Shown here: positions 1 through 8,003 of the stretch, one piece after another | Position numbering within the stretch: position 1 is the stretch's first letter | Layout: each line of letters begins with the position of its first letter | Origin: a virus | Direction: 5' to 3' (one strand) | DNA length: 21,714 nt | IMG/VR virus record: IMGVR_UViG_3300031963_001036 | Span: 1 to 21,714 of that record | Notes under the pieces: generated by a model | What the model was told of the DNA's origin: nothing | Seen by the model: only the letters and a program-made list of their open reading frames with translations | Database searches by the model: none | Program-made: the position numbers and the translations under genes

Positions 1-152
1 CTAAGTCTTTGCCATTCGTTGTCTATTCCAACATATAAAACACCCTCACACATTATTAACGCTCCCTCTTCAGGTACGCTCAACTCTTTTACGTCAGGAG
101 TTACGTCTTGAACCTGAGTAGTAAACTGACTATTTATAAATCTTCTGCTCAT
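1..152 (-). CDS. small phage protein, paralogue of its upstream neighbour (partial)
   Basis: The gene runs off the window after 50 codons; its function is not recognised. The fragment aligns with the complete 60-residue neighbour just upstream: both carry a basic start, a QVQxVT segment (residues 13-18 here), a PE-GAL turn and strand (27-32), and a hydrophobic strand ending in LYVGI (39-43), matching MLFIGV in the neighbour. Its ATG overlaps the neighbour's TGA (ATGA), which suggests coupled translation and supports the start. The position after the prohead protease gene suggests a head- or virion-associated role, but this is inference only. The C-terminus is unseen. Confidence 0.7.
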   Translation of the reverse strand, partial: MSRRFINSQFTTQVQDVTPDVKELSVPEEGALIMCEGVLYVGIDNEWQRL

Positions 153-331
153 GGTTTAGATAATTGAATACCTCCCCACTGTAAACCTTCTCTATTACTA
201 ACACCAATAAATAACATTGAATTATCAACTAATACCAATGCACCTACTTCAGGCTGTAAATTTTCAAATTCTTCTTGAGTTACGCTCTGAACTTGTAAAC
301 TGTAAGATGTGTTTTTAATTTGTCTTTCCAT
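149..331 (-). CDS. small phage protein, first member of a tandem pair
   Basis: A 60-residue protein of unknown function. It has no membrane segment; the pattern is two or three short beta strands (LQVQSV at 12-17, GALVLV at 30-35, MLFIGV at 39-44) joined by acidic turns, so a small beta-rich domain is plausible. It resembles the partial gene that follows, which makes the two look like an old tandem duplication. The start ATG overlaps the TAA of the protease gene (TAATG), and its own TGA overlaps the next ATG, so the three genes are probably translated as one coupled set in the late operon. Confidence 0.72.
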   Translation of the reverse strand: MERQIKNTSYSLQVQSVTQEEFENLQPEVGALVLVDNSMLFIGVSNREGLQWGGIQLSKP

Positions 332-900
332 TATATTGATTTTAAAATATTTATAATCTCATCTATAACAGATTCGTCTTTTGATAGCTCAGTCTTACTC
401 TCAAAATATCCCTCAATACTAAAGCCTTTAATCTCACCTTCCTTAACTTTACTCCAAACCTCGTCATTGTCTACTTTCATGGATATCATCCAAGTTCCTA
501 CAGGCAAACTGAATCCGTACAGTTTAGATTTATCTTTGTCCTCATCTTCTATTATCCAACTCTCTACTACACTCATTCCGTCTATCTCTTTCATGTGTTC
601 GTAGGTAGCGTTATTCTGCTTGTTACGCTTTAAGAATAGCTCTGAGGCTTTACGAATTGTTTGACTAGAAAAGTAAATATAAAACTCACCGTTCTCTTTG
701 TCTTTACGGTAAATCTGTTTGTTAGGAACTAATGCAGCACCCATCAATATTCGCTTCTCGTCATCTACAGATTTCAGCTCTACGTATTGACGGTTAAGTG
801 CTACCCAATCCTCTTCAATTGCTGGGGAGTTAACAACAGATACAGCATACACGCCTTGTCTGTCTATCTCCTCATTCAAAACCATTTCTACTATCTTCAT
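331..900 (-). CDS. XkdF-like prohead serine protease
   Basis: Probable capsid maturation protease of the phage XkdF type (S78-like fold), which would cleave scaffold and head proteins inside the prohead. Visible signs: the early segment VVNSPAIEEDWVAL (22-35), a central YEHM segment with a candidate catalytic His102, the run ESWIIEDEDKDKSKLYGFS (113-131) and the late GFSIEGYF block (159-166) with a candidate catalytic Ser161. The order and spacing match the family from memory; catalytic residues are inferred. At 189 residues it is a stand-alone protease domain without a fused scaffold. It follows the tape measure by 20 bases, an unusual place because such genes normally sit next to portal and capsid genes; those may lie just past the left edge. 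Confidence 0.8.
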   Translation of the reverse strand: MKIVEMVLNEEIDRQGVYAVSVVNSPAIEEDWVALNRQYVELKSVDDEKRILMGAALVPNKQIYRKDKENGEFYIYFSSQTIRKASELFLKRNKQNNATYEHMKEIDGMSVVESWIIEDEDKDKSKLYGFSLPVGTWMISMKVDNDEVWSKVKEGEIKGFSIEGYFESKTELSKDESVIDEIINILKSI

Positions 901-920
901 AACCTTTTAACTTTTAATGT

Positions 921-3197
921 CTATAATGTTGCGTTTTGTACCCTGTTACGGTCTAAGCTCTGAGCAGATGACACTTCACCACTCACTACGTACGCTTGTA
1001 CTGGTTGCTGACCTAGTCCAGCTAATTGGTTAGCCGTGTTTCCACCAACTATATTAAACTCAGGAGTAGTTACAGAACCAGCTCCACCACTTGACGGAAC
1101 AGAAACACCTCCACCAGCAGCAGCACCTCCTCCACCTTCAAATTTAGTTTTAGAGATTTTAGCAATGTTAGCGATACCAGCAGCTACAGCAATAGCAGCA
1201 AATACAGCTCCTAATATTGGGTTACCAGCAGATGCAAAAGCAGCTTGAGCAGATTTGTAAGTGTCAATAGTAGCCGATGCAATACCAGCAGCTTTCTGAA
1301 TATTAAACGCTCTACGTTGAGACTTTTCACTCTTACCAGCAAATGCTCCAGCAAGTTGTCCAATCGCATCTAAACCACCTTTAACAGCATCTAGACGTTG
1401 ACTAGCTAACGCCTTTTCTCTTGCAGCTTGTTCGTCTTTGTATTTCTTATCTACTGCAGCTAACTCTTCCTCTTGTCTAACTTTTAAAGCAGTAGTGTCC
1501 ATTCCGTACTGTTCAGCAACTGTAATAAGCTGAAAATACTTTTCGTTTACTGCGTCTATCTCTAATTGGTTTTGAGATGTTGTAGCTTGTCTGTATTGTT
1601 CTTGAAATGCCTCTTCTGCGTCTAATGCTTCTTGTTGAGCTGCAGCTTGTTGTTCTGTTAATCTAGCTTGTTTCTCTGCTTCGGCTGTTAGTTCTTCCTG
1701 AGCATATTTCGTGTTTATGTTGTTTACTTCGTTAAGCTGATTCTCTTTTAAGATGGCAGTATCTTGCTTGTACTTTTGAGCTAACTTAATAAGCTCTTCG
1801 TACTTTTTATTTACCTCATAGACTTCACGCTCTTGCTCTGTCATATAAGACAAACGCTCTTGCTCGGTAAATTCATTCTGAGCATCTCTTAATTGTGCTA
1901 ATGCGTCTTTACGTTGTTGTGCTGCATCTGAAGCTCGTTGTTTAGCACGGTCAGCAGCAGCTTGTCTTTCCTCTTCTTCTTTTGCTTTTACAGCTTCGTT
2001 CTCTTCCGTCTTTTGGCGAATAGTCTCTAGCTTTATTTCATTTCTACGAGTGTTATTTTCAACCTTTAGTTTGTTTAAGTGATTCTTAGTTTCGTTAACC
2101 TCCTTTTGGTTATTTCGTAATAATGCATCATATTGCTCTTGTGATGTTAGCCTAGCACCTAACGCTCTTTTATGTTCTTCAGAAGATAAAAAATCTAATC
2201 TTTGCTGCTGAATTTTAATCTGTTTATTCGTCTCTTTAATTAAATCTTCAGTACCCTCTTCTCTTATTTTAGCAATGTCTTTCTCACTTTTTCCTACAGC
2301 TTCTGCATAAGCAATTTCAGTATCTATCCGAGCTTCCATTTGCTGCTTATTTCTATCTATTGCAGCGCTTTGGTCATCAAAAGCCTTTGTTAGTTTCTTC
2401 TGTTCAGCTATCAATTGTTCTGTAGACTTACCCATTCCATCAAATGCAGCAACAGCAGCAGCTATAGCAGTAATCACAAGACCAATTCCTGTAAGCATAA
2501 ATGCTTTACTAGCGGCAGTCATTCCTTGAAATGCGCTAACAACAGAAGTTTTTAAAGCTGTGAAAGCTGGTACAGCTTGTTTAATAGCATCAATACCTTG
2601 AGTAAGTGCCATTGCAGCCTGAACTTTTAAGATAGCTTCGTTCACAGCTTCGCTTTCTCCGCCAAATGCAGACATAGCACCTTGTGCAGCAGCAAACCCA
2701 CCAGCAGCTCCTCCTAATGCTCCAGTAAGTCTTTGTGAAGTAGTCATAGCCATGCCGTCTAAAGCCATATCAACTGCTATTACTGATTGCTTTAACGCAG
2801 CAGCTTCAGCTTGTATCTTTCTAAACTCAGCAGATGTTGTATCTCCAGCTATAGCCATACGGTACATTTGGTCTTCTAAGAGTCCGATTTTCTGACCTAC
2901 ATCTGCATTAGTAGCTGCAAAGAACTCTACTTGTGCATCTACCTCAGCAATAACACCTTTTAACCTACCAGCTTCTTTAGCTAGGCTCTTAAACTCTTCC
3001 GTGTTTTGTTTGCCTTGTACTGCGAGTTGGGTTAGCTTGTCTTCTATTTCGGATATGGCAGCACCTAAGTCCATGTCCATAGTATCCGCTAGGTTCTCTA
3101 CGGTCTTGTCTAACTCAGTTAAGTTCTTGTCTAACTTGTCGACATCTAAGTTAGCTTTCTGAGTGTTTACGTCTATGTTTATCGTGTGCTTTTCCAT
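921..3197 (-). CDS. tail tape measure protein
   Basis: A 758-residue protein expected to set tail length and to be ejected at infection. The N-terminal 140 residues and the region from about 270 to 610 are long, charged, heptad-rich coiled coil (many E, K, Q, A). Two hydrophobic, Ala/Gly-rich segments, near 230-252 (LTGIGLVITAIAAAV) and near 655-680 (ILGAVFAAIAVAAGIANI), fit the membrane-active parts typical of tape measures. The C-terminal 80 residues are Gly/Ser-rich. By the usual rule of about 0.15 nm per residue, the tail would be near 110 nm, i.e. a siphovirus. The start ATG overlaps the TAA of the 52-residue gene before it (TAATG). No lytic or peptidase domain was seen inside it. Confidence 0.88.
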   Translation of the reverse strand: MEKHTINIDVNTQKANLDVDKLDKNLTELDKTVENLADTMDMDLGAAISEIEDKLTQLAVQGKQNTEEFKSLAKEAGRLKGVIAEVDAQVEFFAATNADVGQKIGLLEDQMYRMAIAGDTTSAEFRKIQAEAAALKQSVIAVDMALDGMAMTTSQRLTGALGGAAGGFAAAQGAMSAFGGESEAVNEAILKVQAAMALTQGIDAIKQAVPAFTALKTSVVSAFQGMTAASKAFMLTGIGLVITAIAAAVAAFDGMGKSTEQLIAEQKKLTKAFDDQSAAIDRNKQQMEARIDTEIAYAEAVGKSEKDIAKIREEGTEDLIKETNKQIKIQQQRLDFLSSEEHKRALGARLTSQEQYDALLRNNQKEVNETKNHLNKLKVENNTRRNEIKLETIRQKTEENEAVKAKEEEERQAAADRAKQRASDAAQQRKDALAQLRDAQNEFTEQERLSYMTEQEREVYEVNKKYEELIKLAQKYKQDTAILKENQLNEVNNINTKYAQEELTAEAEKQARLTEQQAAAQQEALDAEEAFQEQYRQATTSQNQLEIDAVNEKYFQLITVAEQYGMDTTALKVRQEEELAAVDKKYKDEQAAREKALASQRLDAVKGGLDAIGQLAGAFAGKSEKSQRRAFNIQKAAGIASATIDTYKSAQAAFASAGNPILGAVFAAIAVAAGIANIAKISKTKFEGGGGAAAGGGVSVPSSGGAGSVTTPEFNIVGGNTANQLAGLGQQPVQAYVVSGEVSSAQSLDRNRVQNATL

Positions 3198-3355
3198 TAA
3201 AACCCTGTCTTTTTATATTTTAATTCTCTCTTCGCTTGTTTAAATACATCTTTTACCGTTGTAGGTAGCTTGTACTTTCCTTTAGCTATCTCTATGTTGT
3301 CCGACTTTCCGTAGAAGTCATCAATCCGTAGCATATTTAAAATATCTGTTATCAT
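3197..3355 (-). CDS. small basic protein between tail-tip-like gene and tape measure
   Basis: A 52-residue open frame (starts MITDILNMLRIDDFYG, ends ELKYKKTGF). It is tied to both neighbours: its ATG overlaps the upstream TGA (ATGA) and its TAA overlaps the tape measure ATG (TAATG). Such exact double coupling is unlikely for a chance frame, so the gene is probably real even though it is short. The protein is basic towards the end (KDVFKQAKRELKYKK) and probably helical. No family is recognised. The place directly before the tape measure is where many siphoviruses keep a tail assembly chaperone, but a frameshifting chaperone pair already exists at 7.7-8.5 kb, so that role is not claimed. Confidence 0.7.
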   Translation of the reverse strand: MITDILNMLRIDDFYGKSDNIEIAKGKYKLPTTVKDVFKQAKRELKYKKTGF

Positions 3356-5697
3356 GACCTAGTTATATCTATGTATTCTGTTTCTATTGTACCGTCTTGC
3401 ATGGTGTAGTTTATTGTTGCAGTAAAAAGCTCTAAATCACCTTCCTCATTTATTAAAATATTTTGTCCATCCTCTGAAACAATATAGTCTAATTCCTCAG
3501 AAACTATTTCAACTACTTCATCTCCAAAAGGTGGTAATTCAAAAACTATTAACGTATCTTCTGTGAATGTGTCAGGCGTTGCTGAAATAATGTCTGTGCC
3601 TGAAATATCAACGTCACCTTGTACGCTTAGATTCTTCATGTTTGTACCTACCGTTACTTGAGTATCTCCTATAGACGGTCTTATTTTTCTTCGTCTTCTG
3701 ATAGGTCTTAAATCGTAAATAAGCGTAAACGTCACCTCACCACTTGTCAGCTCTGTTTTCATTTCGTTAATGATATAACGCTTATCACGGATAATTAACT
3801 TGTCGTTTAGTTTGAGTTGTGTAAGAATCGAAATAGGCAGAATACATTTTACTGTTGTAAGTCTGTTTTTTCTGTCGTATAAATTTGTCAGTATGTTTGA
3901 ATAGTATGTTTGATATAATCCGTTTGAATTTATTGTTTGATAAAAAGACGAAACTTCTATACCCCAATTCAAAGAGTAATTAATACCATTTTCTATTAAA
4001 TCTTGACCAAACAAAGCATAGTTACCTATGTTATAAATTATCGACCCGTCATCAAACTTAAAGTCGTTAGCTGCTATGTCAACCATTCCATTATAATACA
4101 TAAGAACTGGCTTAGGAACATATGGCTCAAAACTTGGCGAATCTTTTAACGAATAACCGACCTGAATTTCTGTACCACTAAATTTATTAAATAACAGATT
4201 CTCAAAGGGAACTTGTACACTGTATTCGCTACCGTCAAAATCAAATGCGCTTTCTAAGTCTCCGTAGCTTCTATTAAAAAACCCAAAAAATTCCTTATTC
4301 ATAAAACTCTCAGATTTTTGATATGAGAAGTTTATTTTTTTGTATAGAGGGATTCTTGCTATGTCAATTGAGTCAGTAGTAACAAACTGTGTAATATCGT
4401 AATCAGCACCCCTAGCATACCAATCCTCTAATGGCTCAAGATAAAACTCAGTAGTAGAAATAGGATAACAAGTCAAATTAAACTCTTTTAATATACCTGA
4501 GAAGAAATCTGACACTTTAATATCAGGCATATTCTGAGCAATATTTAAGTCTCCAACTAGAACAGCATCTGCACAGGTTGCAAGTTGTAAAGATGTCATT
4601 GTAGACTGCGCACCTGTTAATGGGTCTACTACTGTATAAGAGAAAGTTGAACGTAGCTGTATGCCTATAGTAACAGTAGTATCTGCTCTAACTTCAAAAT
4701 AAAACGTTTCGTTTACACCTTGAACGTTTAAAACATTACCCCAATAAATTGTTTGTGTAGTTGTGCCTGTAAAAGTACCTGCTAATACTCCGTTTCTGTA
4801 TGCGTCTATGTAATATGTGCAAGGTTGAGACAATGACTGAATATCCATGTACATAAAATGTTCTCCATCGCCTATCTCGGTATCTTGATAGGTATAGATA
4901 GCATTGTCGTTTGCTACAGAATAAATATTATCAAAACTAGATGGATTAGATTGGGCAGTTATGTCTACACGTTGAGTAGGAGTTAAGTTGGTAAAACTGT
5001 TTGCGTTTTTACACAACATAAACAACTGCTGAAACCTTTGAGTCTGTAACCAGCTACCCGAAAAGGTAACTCCATAAGTAGCCTCTAATACGTCAAATAC
5101 TCGTGCAACCTTTATTGCTGGAAACAACTCATCGTAGAAAATACGCCCATCAATAGTGTCGATGTTGTCTAGTGGTGTAGTAGGTTCATCATATTGCCAT
5201 ACTCGCTTAGATGAAATTAACGGATAACGAACATCATAAGTCATACCAATATCAGTAACTCTATCTAACACCTCAGCGCCTGTATATGGATGTGTGTAAG
5301 CAGAGTAATCCAACTGGCTTAACTTGTCCTCTGAAAATCTATCCTTAAGGCTTCTAACGTCACCGTAGAATGTCAATGTGTAGCTGTCAGTGTGTAAGTT
5401 CTTTATTTCGCTTTTTTCTAGCTGAATCTTTCCTGTACGAAATGAGCTTAGGTCTATTTCAATAAACGCATCTCGTCTCAAATTATAGTTGAGAGTTCCG
5501 TCTACTTCGTTTGCATAGAAATGTTCAAAGATTGCATTGTTCTTTGGTGTAGCTGGTACGGTGAATGACTGTGAAAAGTCTGTAAACACCTTTGCGATGT
5601 CAGCAATATTCTGAACCGTTGAGTTTACATTTATCTTTTCGTCATTGAATAACTCTAGCCTCTCGCCCTCTATGTATATTTGAACCTTTCTCTCCAT
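3352..5697 (-). CDS. large virion structural protein, probably tail/baseplate
   Basis: A 781-residue protein of a type common next to tape measures in Bacteroidota phages and prophages. The N-terminal region (about 1-60) has the recognisable run from LFNDEKINVNST to FSQSFTVPATPKNNAIFEHF. The middle is rich in Tyr, Thr and Asp with alternating beta-strand patterns, a short basic stretch (IRRRRKIRP, near 673-681) follows, and the last 90 residues are acidic beta-rich. No membrane segment or enzyme motif is visible. A tail-tip, hub or fibre role is inferred from size and position only. It is joined by TAATG to the gene before and by ATGA to the gene after. Confidence 0.72.
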   Translation of the reverse strand: MERKVQIYIEGERLELFNDEKINVNSTVQNIADIAKVFTDFSQSFTVPATPKNNAIFEHFYANEVDGTLNYNLRRDAFIEIDLSSFRTGKIQLEKSEIKNLHTDSYTLTFYGDVRSLKDRFSEDKLSQLDYSAYTHPYTGAEVLDRVTDIGMTYDVRYPLISSKRVWQYDEPTTPLDNIDTIDGRIFYDELFPAIKVARVFDVLEATYGVTFSGSWLQTQRFQQLFMLCKNANSFTNLTPTQRVDITAQSNPSSFDNIYSVANDNAIYTYQDTEIGDGEHFMYMDIQSLSQPCTYYIDAYRNGVLAGTFTGTTTQTIYWGNVLNVQGVNETFYFEVRADTTVTIGIQLRSTFSYTVVDPLTGAQSTMTSLQLATCADAVLVGDLNIAQNMPDIKVSDFFSGILKEFNLTCYPISTTEFYLEPLEDWYARGADYDITQFVTTDSIDIARIPLYKKINFSYQKSESFMNKEFFGFFNRSYGDLESAFDFDGSEYSVQVPFENLLFNKFSGTEIQVGYSLKDSPSFEPYVPKPVLMYYNGMVDIAANDFKFDDGSIIYNIGNYALFGQDLIENGINYSLNWGIEVSSFYQTINSNGLYQTYYSNILTNLYDRKNRLTTVKCILPISILTQLKLNDKLIIRDKRYIINEMKTELTSGEVTFTLIYDLRPIRRRRKIRPSIGDTQVTVGTNMKNLSVQGDVDISGTDIISATPDTFTEDTLIVFELPPFGDEVVEIVSEELDYIVSEDGQNILINEEGDLELFTATINYTMQDGTIETEYIDITRS

Positions 5698-6767
5698 TAG
5701 ATGACGTTGTTTATAGTGTTAAATGCGTATTCAAACTCTAGAGTGTAATTGAATGTTTTCGTGTTTACGTCTTTTAGTTTGGCTATGCTCTTAGTTTTAA
5801 TAACAGCAGGTTCGCCATTCACCATAATTCTCTCACTCATGATAATATCTAAAAGTGTACCGTAATAGACTTCATTAACATTGCCTGAATTTACCTTAAT
5901 GCTTTCTTGACCGTTTATGTTAAAGTCTCTACGCTGACCTTGAGTAACTGAGTAGTTCACTAGGTTACTCTGTAGTAAATTGTATGGAGTAGTCTTAACT
6001 TCATGTTGTTCAAAACTTGCTTTAAAGAACCATTCTCTTTGCCATGAACCAAACTTATTAACAAAGTCAATTACTACTGGTTCATATCTACATTCAATAA
6101 TTGGTCTAAAATACCATGTCGCTAATAGGTTGCCTAACTCATCTGATAGCTCAACCTTATTCCCGTCTGCGTAATATGCTTGGTTTAATCTAGGATATTC
6201 TTTAATACCATAAGAAGTAACTGTGTATGTTACGTTAGCGCCTGAAACTAGGTTCGTGTATTTTACTGTGTAGTTATTGTCACCTTCAAAGTTAAAATGT
6301 CCAACTCTACTTAATTGGTTGTTTGCAAAATCTGCTGATACATCGTAGTTGTAGTAGTATGTTCCTTGTGGCAAAAAGTAAGGAACTAACTGTGGGTTAT
6401 AACCTTCTTCGTAGAATCCGTAGCCATCCAAAGCAATATAATCTGTAGTGTCAAGCAAAGACGTACCAGCAGTTGTTCGTTTATATCTTACTACTCTTAC
6501 TCTTGACCACTGACTTGTAGGTGCATTACCTCCAAATGTATTGTAAGTAGATTGGTAGACATTGTGATTTATCTTCTCTCGTATAAACGGAGATATGTTG
6601 TACACCGTTCTATAGTTTGTAACGCTTGGTGAGTTCTTACTTAGTATGTATGTAGGCTGTGCTGGTAATGACATACCTTGCCCTATGTAAACGTCAATTT
6701 TAGAACCTATCATGTTCACCTCGTTTACATCTATAATAAATGGTGACCGTGCGAATATTAGTGCCAT
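5697..6767 (-). CDS. virion structural protein, probably tail
   Basis: A 356-residue beta-rich protein with many Tyr, Asn and Thr residues and no membrane segment. The central part contains VVIDFVNKFGSWQREWFFK (near 231-249), a motif I associate with Bacteroidota phage tail proteins of unknown exact role. The N-terminus reads MALIFARSPFIIDVNE, and the protein ends in strand-forming FNYTLEFEYAF. It lies between the neck/tail-completion genes and the 781-residue structural gene, in a strict series of one-base TAATG overlaps, so it is made together with them. A distal tail or baseplate function is an inference from gene order. Confidence 0.7.
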   Translation of the reverse strand: MALIFARSPFIIDVNEVNMIGSKIDVYIGQGMSLPAQPTYILSKNSPSVTNYRTVYNISPFIREKINHNVYQSTYNTFGGNAPTSQWSRVRVVRYKRTTAGTSLLDTTDYIALDGYGFYEEGYNPQLVPYFLPQGTYYYNYDVSADFANNQLSRVGHFNFEGDNNYTVKYTNLVSGANVTYTVTSYGIKEYPRLNQAYYADGNKVELSDELGNLLATWYFRPIIECRYEPVVIDFVNKFGSWQREWFFKASFEQHEVKTTPYNLLQSNLVNYSVTQGQRRDFNINGQESIKVNSGNVNEVYYGTLLDIIMSERIMVNGEPAVIKTKSIAKLKDVNTKTFNYTLEFEYAFNTINNVI

Positions 6768-7285
6768 TATTTTCTATTTATTTTTTCTACTGTTGCGCTC
6801 ATCCACGCTTCTATATCTATTCCGTATGCTGTGACTACATCCTGTGGTAATCTTCTCATTGCTGCCTCAAATGGTTTAGTCAAAAACAAACTAGGAGCTA
6901 TACCGTTTTTGTATATGCCTCTAGCTATTAAAAACTGCAAAGACTTTCTAGTTATAAATCTGCCTTTTGCGTCTCTAGGTGCTATTCCTTTTCTTACTAT
7001 CCATTGGTCAAGTGCAGAGGGTGGTGGCATCTTTGATTTATACGAGTAAGGAGTGTTGTATTTTTTCTCTTTACCACTTACTCCCTTATCTACGAATAGT
7101 CCGTATGTGTCCATTTCAATCTCTACAGTGTAGTCACCTTTCTTATAGGTAACTTGACCCTTTAAACTGTCGTACAAATTCTTAGAAGAATTCTTTTTTA
7201 ACCGTGTTAAATTAGCTCTAGCCTGAGAAATAACGTACTTTTGAAACTTCTCTAACTCTTTCCGTATTTGCTGCCCTGTCATCAT
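6767..7285 (-). CDS. HK97 gp10-like neck/tail completion protein
   Basis: A 172-residue protein (MMTGQQIRKELEKF...) resembling head-tail connection proteins of the HK97 gp10 type. Signs: a helical N-terminus, the segment VEIEMDTYGLFVDKGVSG (near 55-72), the loop MPPPSALDQWIVRKG (near 86-100) and the C-terminal GIAPSLFLTKPFE helix start. Family assignment is by pattern, not search. I chose the ATG at 7285 because it overlaps the previous TAA by one base (TAATG), as at several other junctions here; a TTG two codons further up is possible but less likely. The gene sits between a tail-terminator-like gene and the structural genes, as expected for this family. Confidence 0.7.
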   Translation of the reverse strand: MMTGQQIRKELEKFQKYVISQARANLTRLKKNSSKNLYDSLKGQVTYKKGDYTVEIEMDTYGLFVDKGVSGKEKKYNTPYSYKSKMPPPSALDQWIVRKGIAPRDAKGRFITRKSLQFLIARGIYKNGIAPSLFLTKPFEAAMRRLPQDVVTAYGIDIEAWMSATVEKINRK

Positions 7286-7737
7286 TAGCAAATGCTCATG
7301 TCGTTAGGTACGATTATGTCCATTGTCGCTGTCCATCCAGCTAGATAGTTTTCAAATCTTTCTGTAAATGGCTGCATATTAGGAGTTCCTACTATTTCCA
7401 TTTTTCTAGATAGCTCACCTCTTATCAATACCTCAATTATTCGTGTTAAAATAACCATTGTAGTATTCAAGACGTCTATTTCGTTGTCATTGCCGTAGAA
7501 GATATTTGTAGTTTCGTCTTTTGCTATGTCAACTACATCCATCGAGATAATACTAACATTAAAAGTGAATGTATTAGATGAAGCCGTCACGCTGTTTACG
7601 ATAATGTGAACCAAAGGGAATAAAGTCTGTTTGTAGTTGTCGATGTCATCTAGTCCACCCTGAGTAACCGTAGTCACCATTGGGATAGTTTCAATCTCTG
7701 CTTTTAATTCCTCTAGTAGGTATGTGTATGCTTTCAT
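7285..7737 (-). CDS. tail terminator-like / tail completion protein
   Basis: A 150-residue protein with an alpha/beta pattern: an N-terminal helix (AYTYLLEELKAEIETI), a strand (FPLVHIIVN), a further strand (TFTFNVSIISMDVVD), a helix (IDVLNTTMVILTRIIEVLI) and a final strand region AGWTATMDIIVPND. This order resembles small tail terminator or head-completion proteins of siphoviruses, and the AGWTATMDIIVPND ending is one I know from Bacteroidota phages. The function is inferred. The ATG overlaps the stop of the -1 frame of the chaperone pair (ATGA), which also argues that that frame is translated to its end. Confidence 0.6.
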   Translation of the reverse strand: MKAYTYLLEELKAEIETIPMVTTVTQGGLDDIDNYKQTLFPLVHIIVNSVTASSNTFTFNVSIISMDVVDIAKDETTNIFYGNDNEIDVLNTTMVILTRIIEVLIRGELSRKMEIVGTPNMQPFTERFENYLAGWTATMDIIVPNDMSIC

Positions 7738-8003
7738 CTTTTCATTTGTCTTTTAATCTCGTTATTCTCTAGCGTTACCCTTTCCTTTTCAAATGTCAAA
7801 TAAGTTAAACACTGATGGAGCGGTAAAGCGGTAACTGCGTCAAATCTTCTAACATCTCCTTGAGCGAGTTGATATACTGATTGATACCACCCCCATCTTT
7901 GGGCAAAGACAGATGTTGCGCTATAATCTCCTGAGGAATCTCCGTCAGCTCCTCCGCTAAATAATCCATCGTAGCGAGTAACAAGTCTCTTTTTAAATTC
8001 CAA
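7734..8003 (-). CDS. tail assembly chaperone, -1 frame extension (T-like part)
   Basis: An 89-codon frame with no convincing start of its own: its first codon is a TTG inside a T9 run. The best reading is that it is reached by a -1 ribosomal frameshift from the upstream gene, giving a fusion of 163 + 89 = 252 residues. The part RWGWYQSVYQLAQGD...FDAVTALPLHQCLTYLTFEKE has the look of the T domain of gpG/gpGT-type tail chaperones, which recruits tail tube subunits to the tape measure. Its TGA overlaps the next ATG (ATGA), as expected for a translated frame. About 200 bases overlap the zero-frame gene, and both frames look protein-like there. Confidence 0.68.
   Translation of the reverse strand: MEFKKRLVTRYDGLFSGGADGDSSGDYSATSVFAQRWGWYQSVYQLAQGDVRRFDAVTALPLHQCLTYLTFEKERVTLENNEIKRQMKR

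Noticed and set aside
1036-1248. Pro-rich open frame on the plus strand opposite the tape measure
   Set aside because: Result of the Gly/Ala/Ser-rich C-terminal coding on the minus strand; no sign of expression.
7286-7291. TTG start for the gp10-like gene
   Set aside because: The ATG at 7285 forms the one-base TAATG overlap seen at other late junctions.
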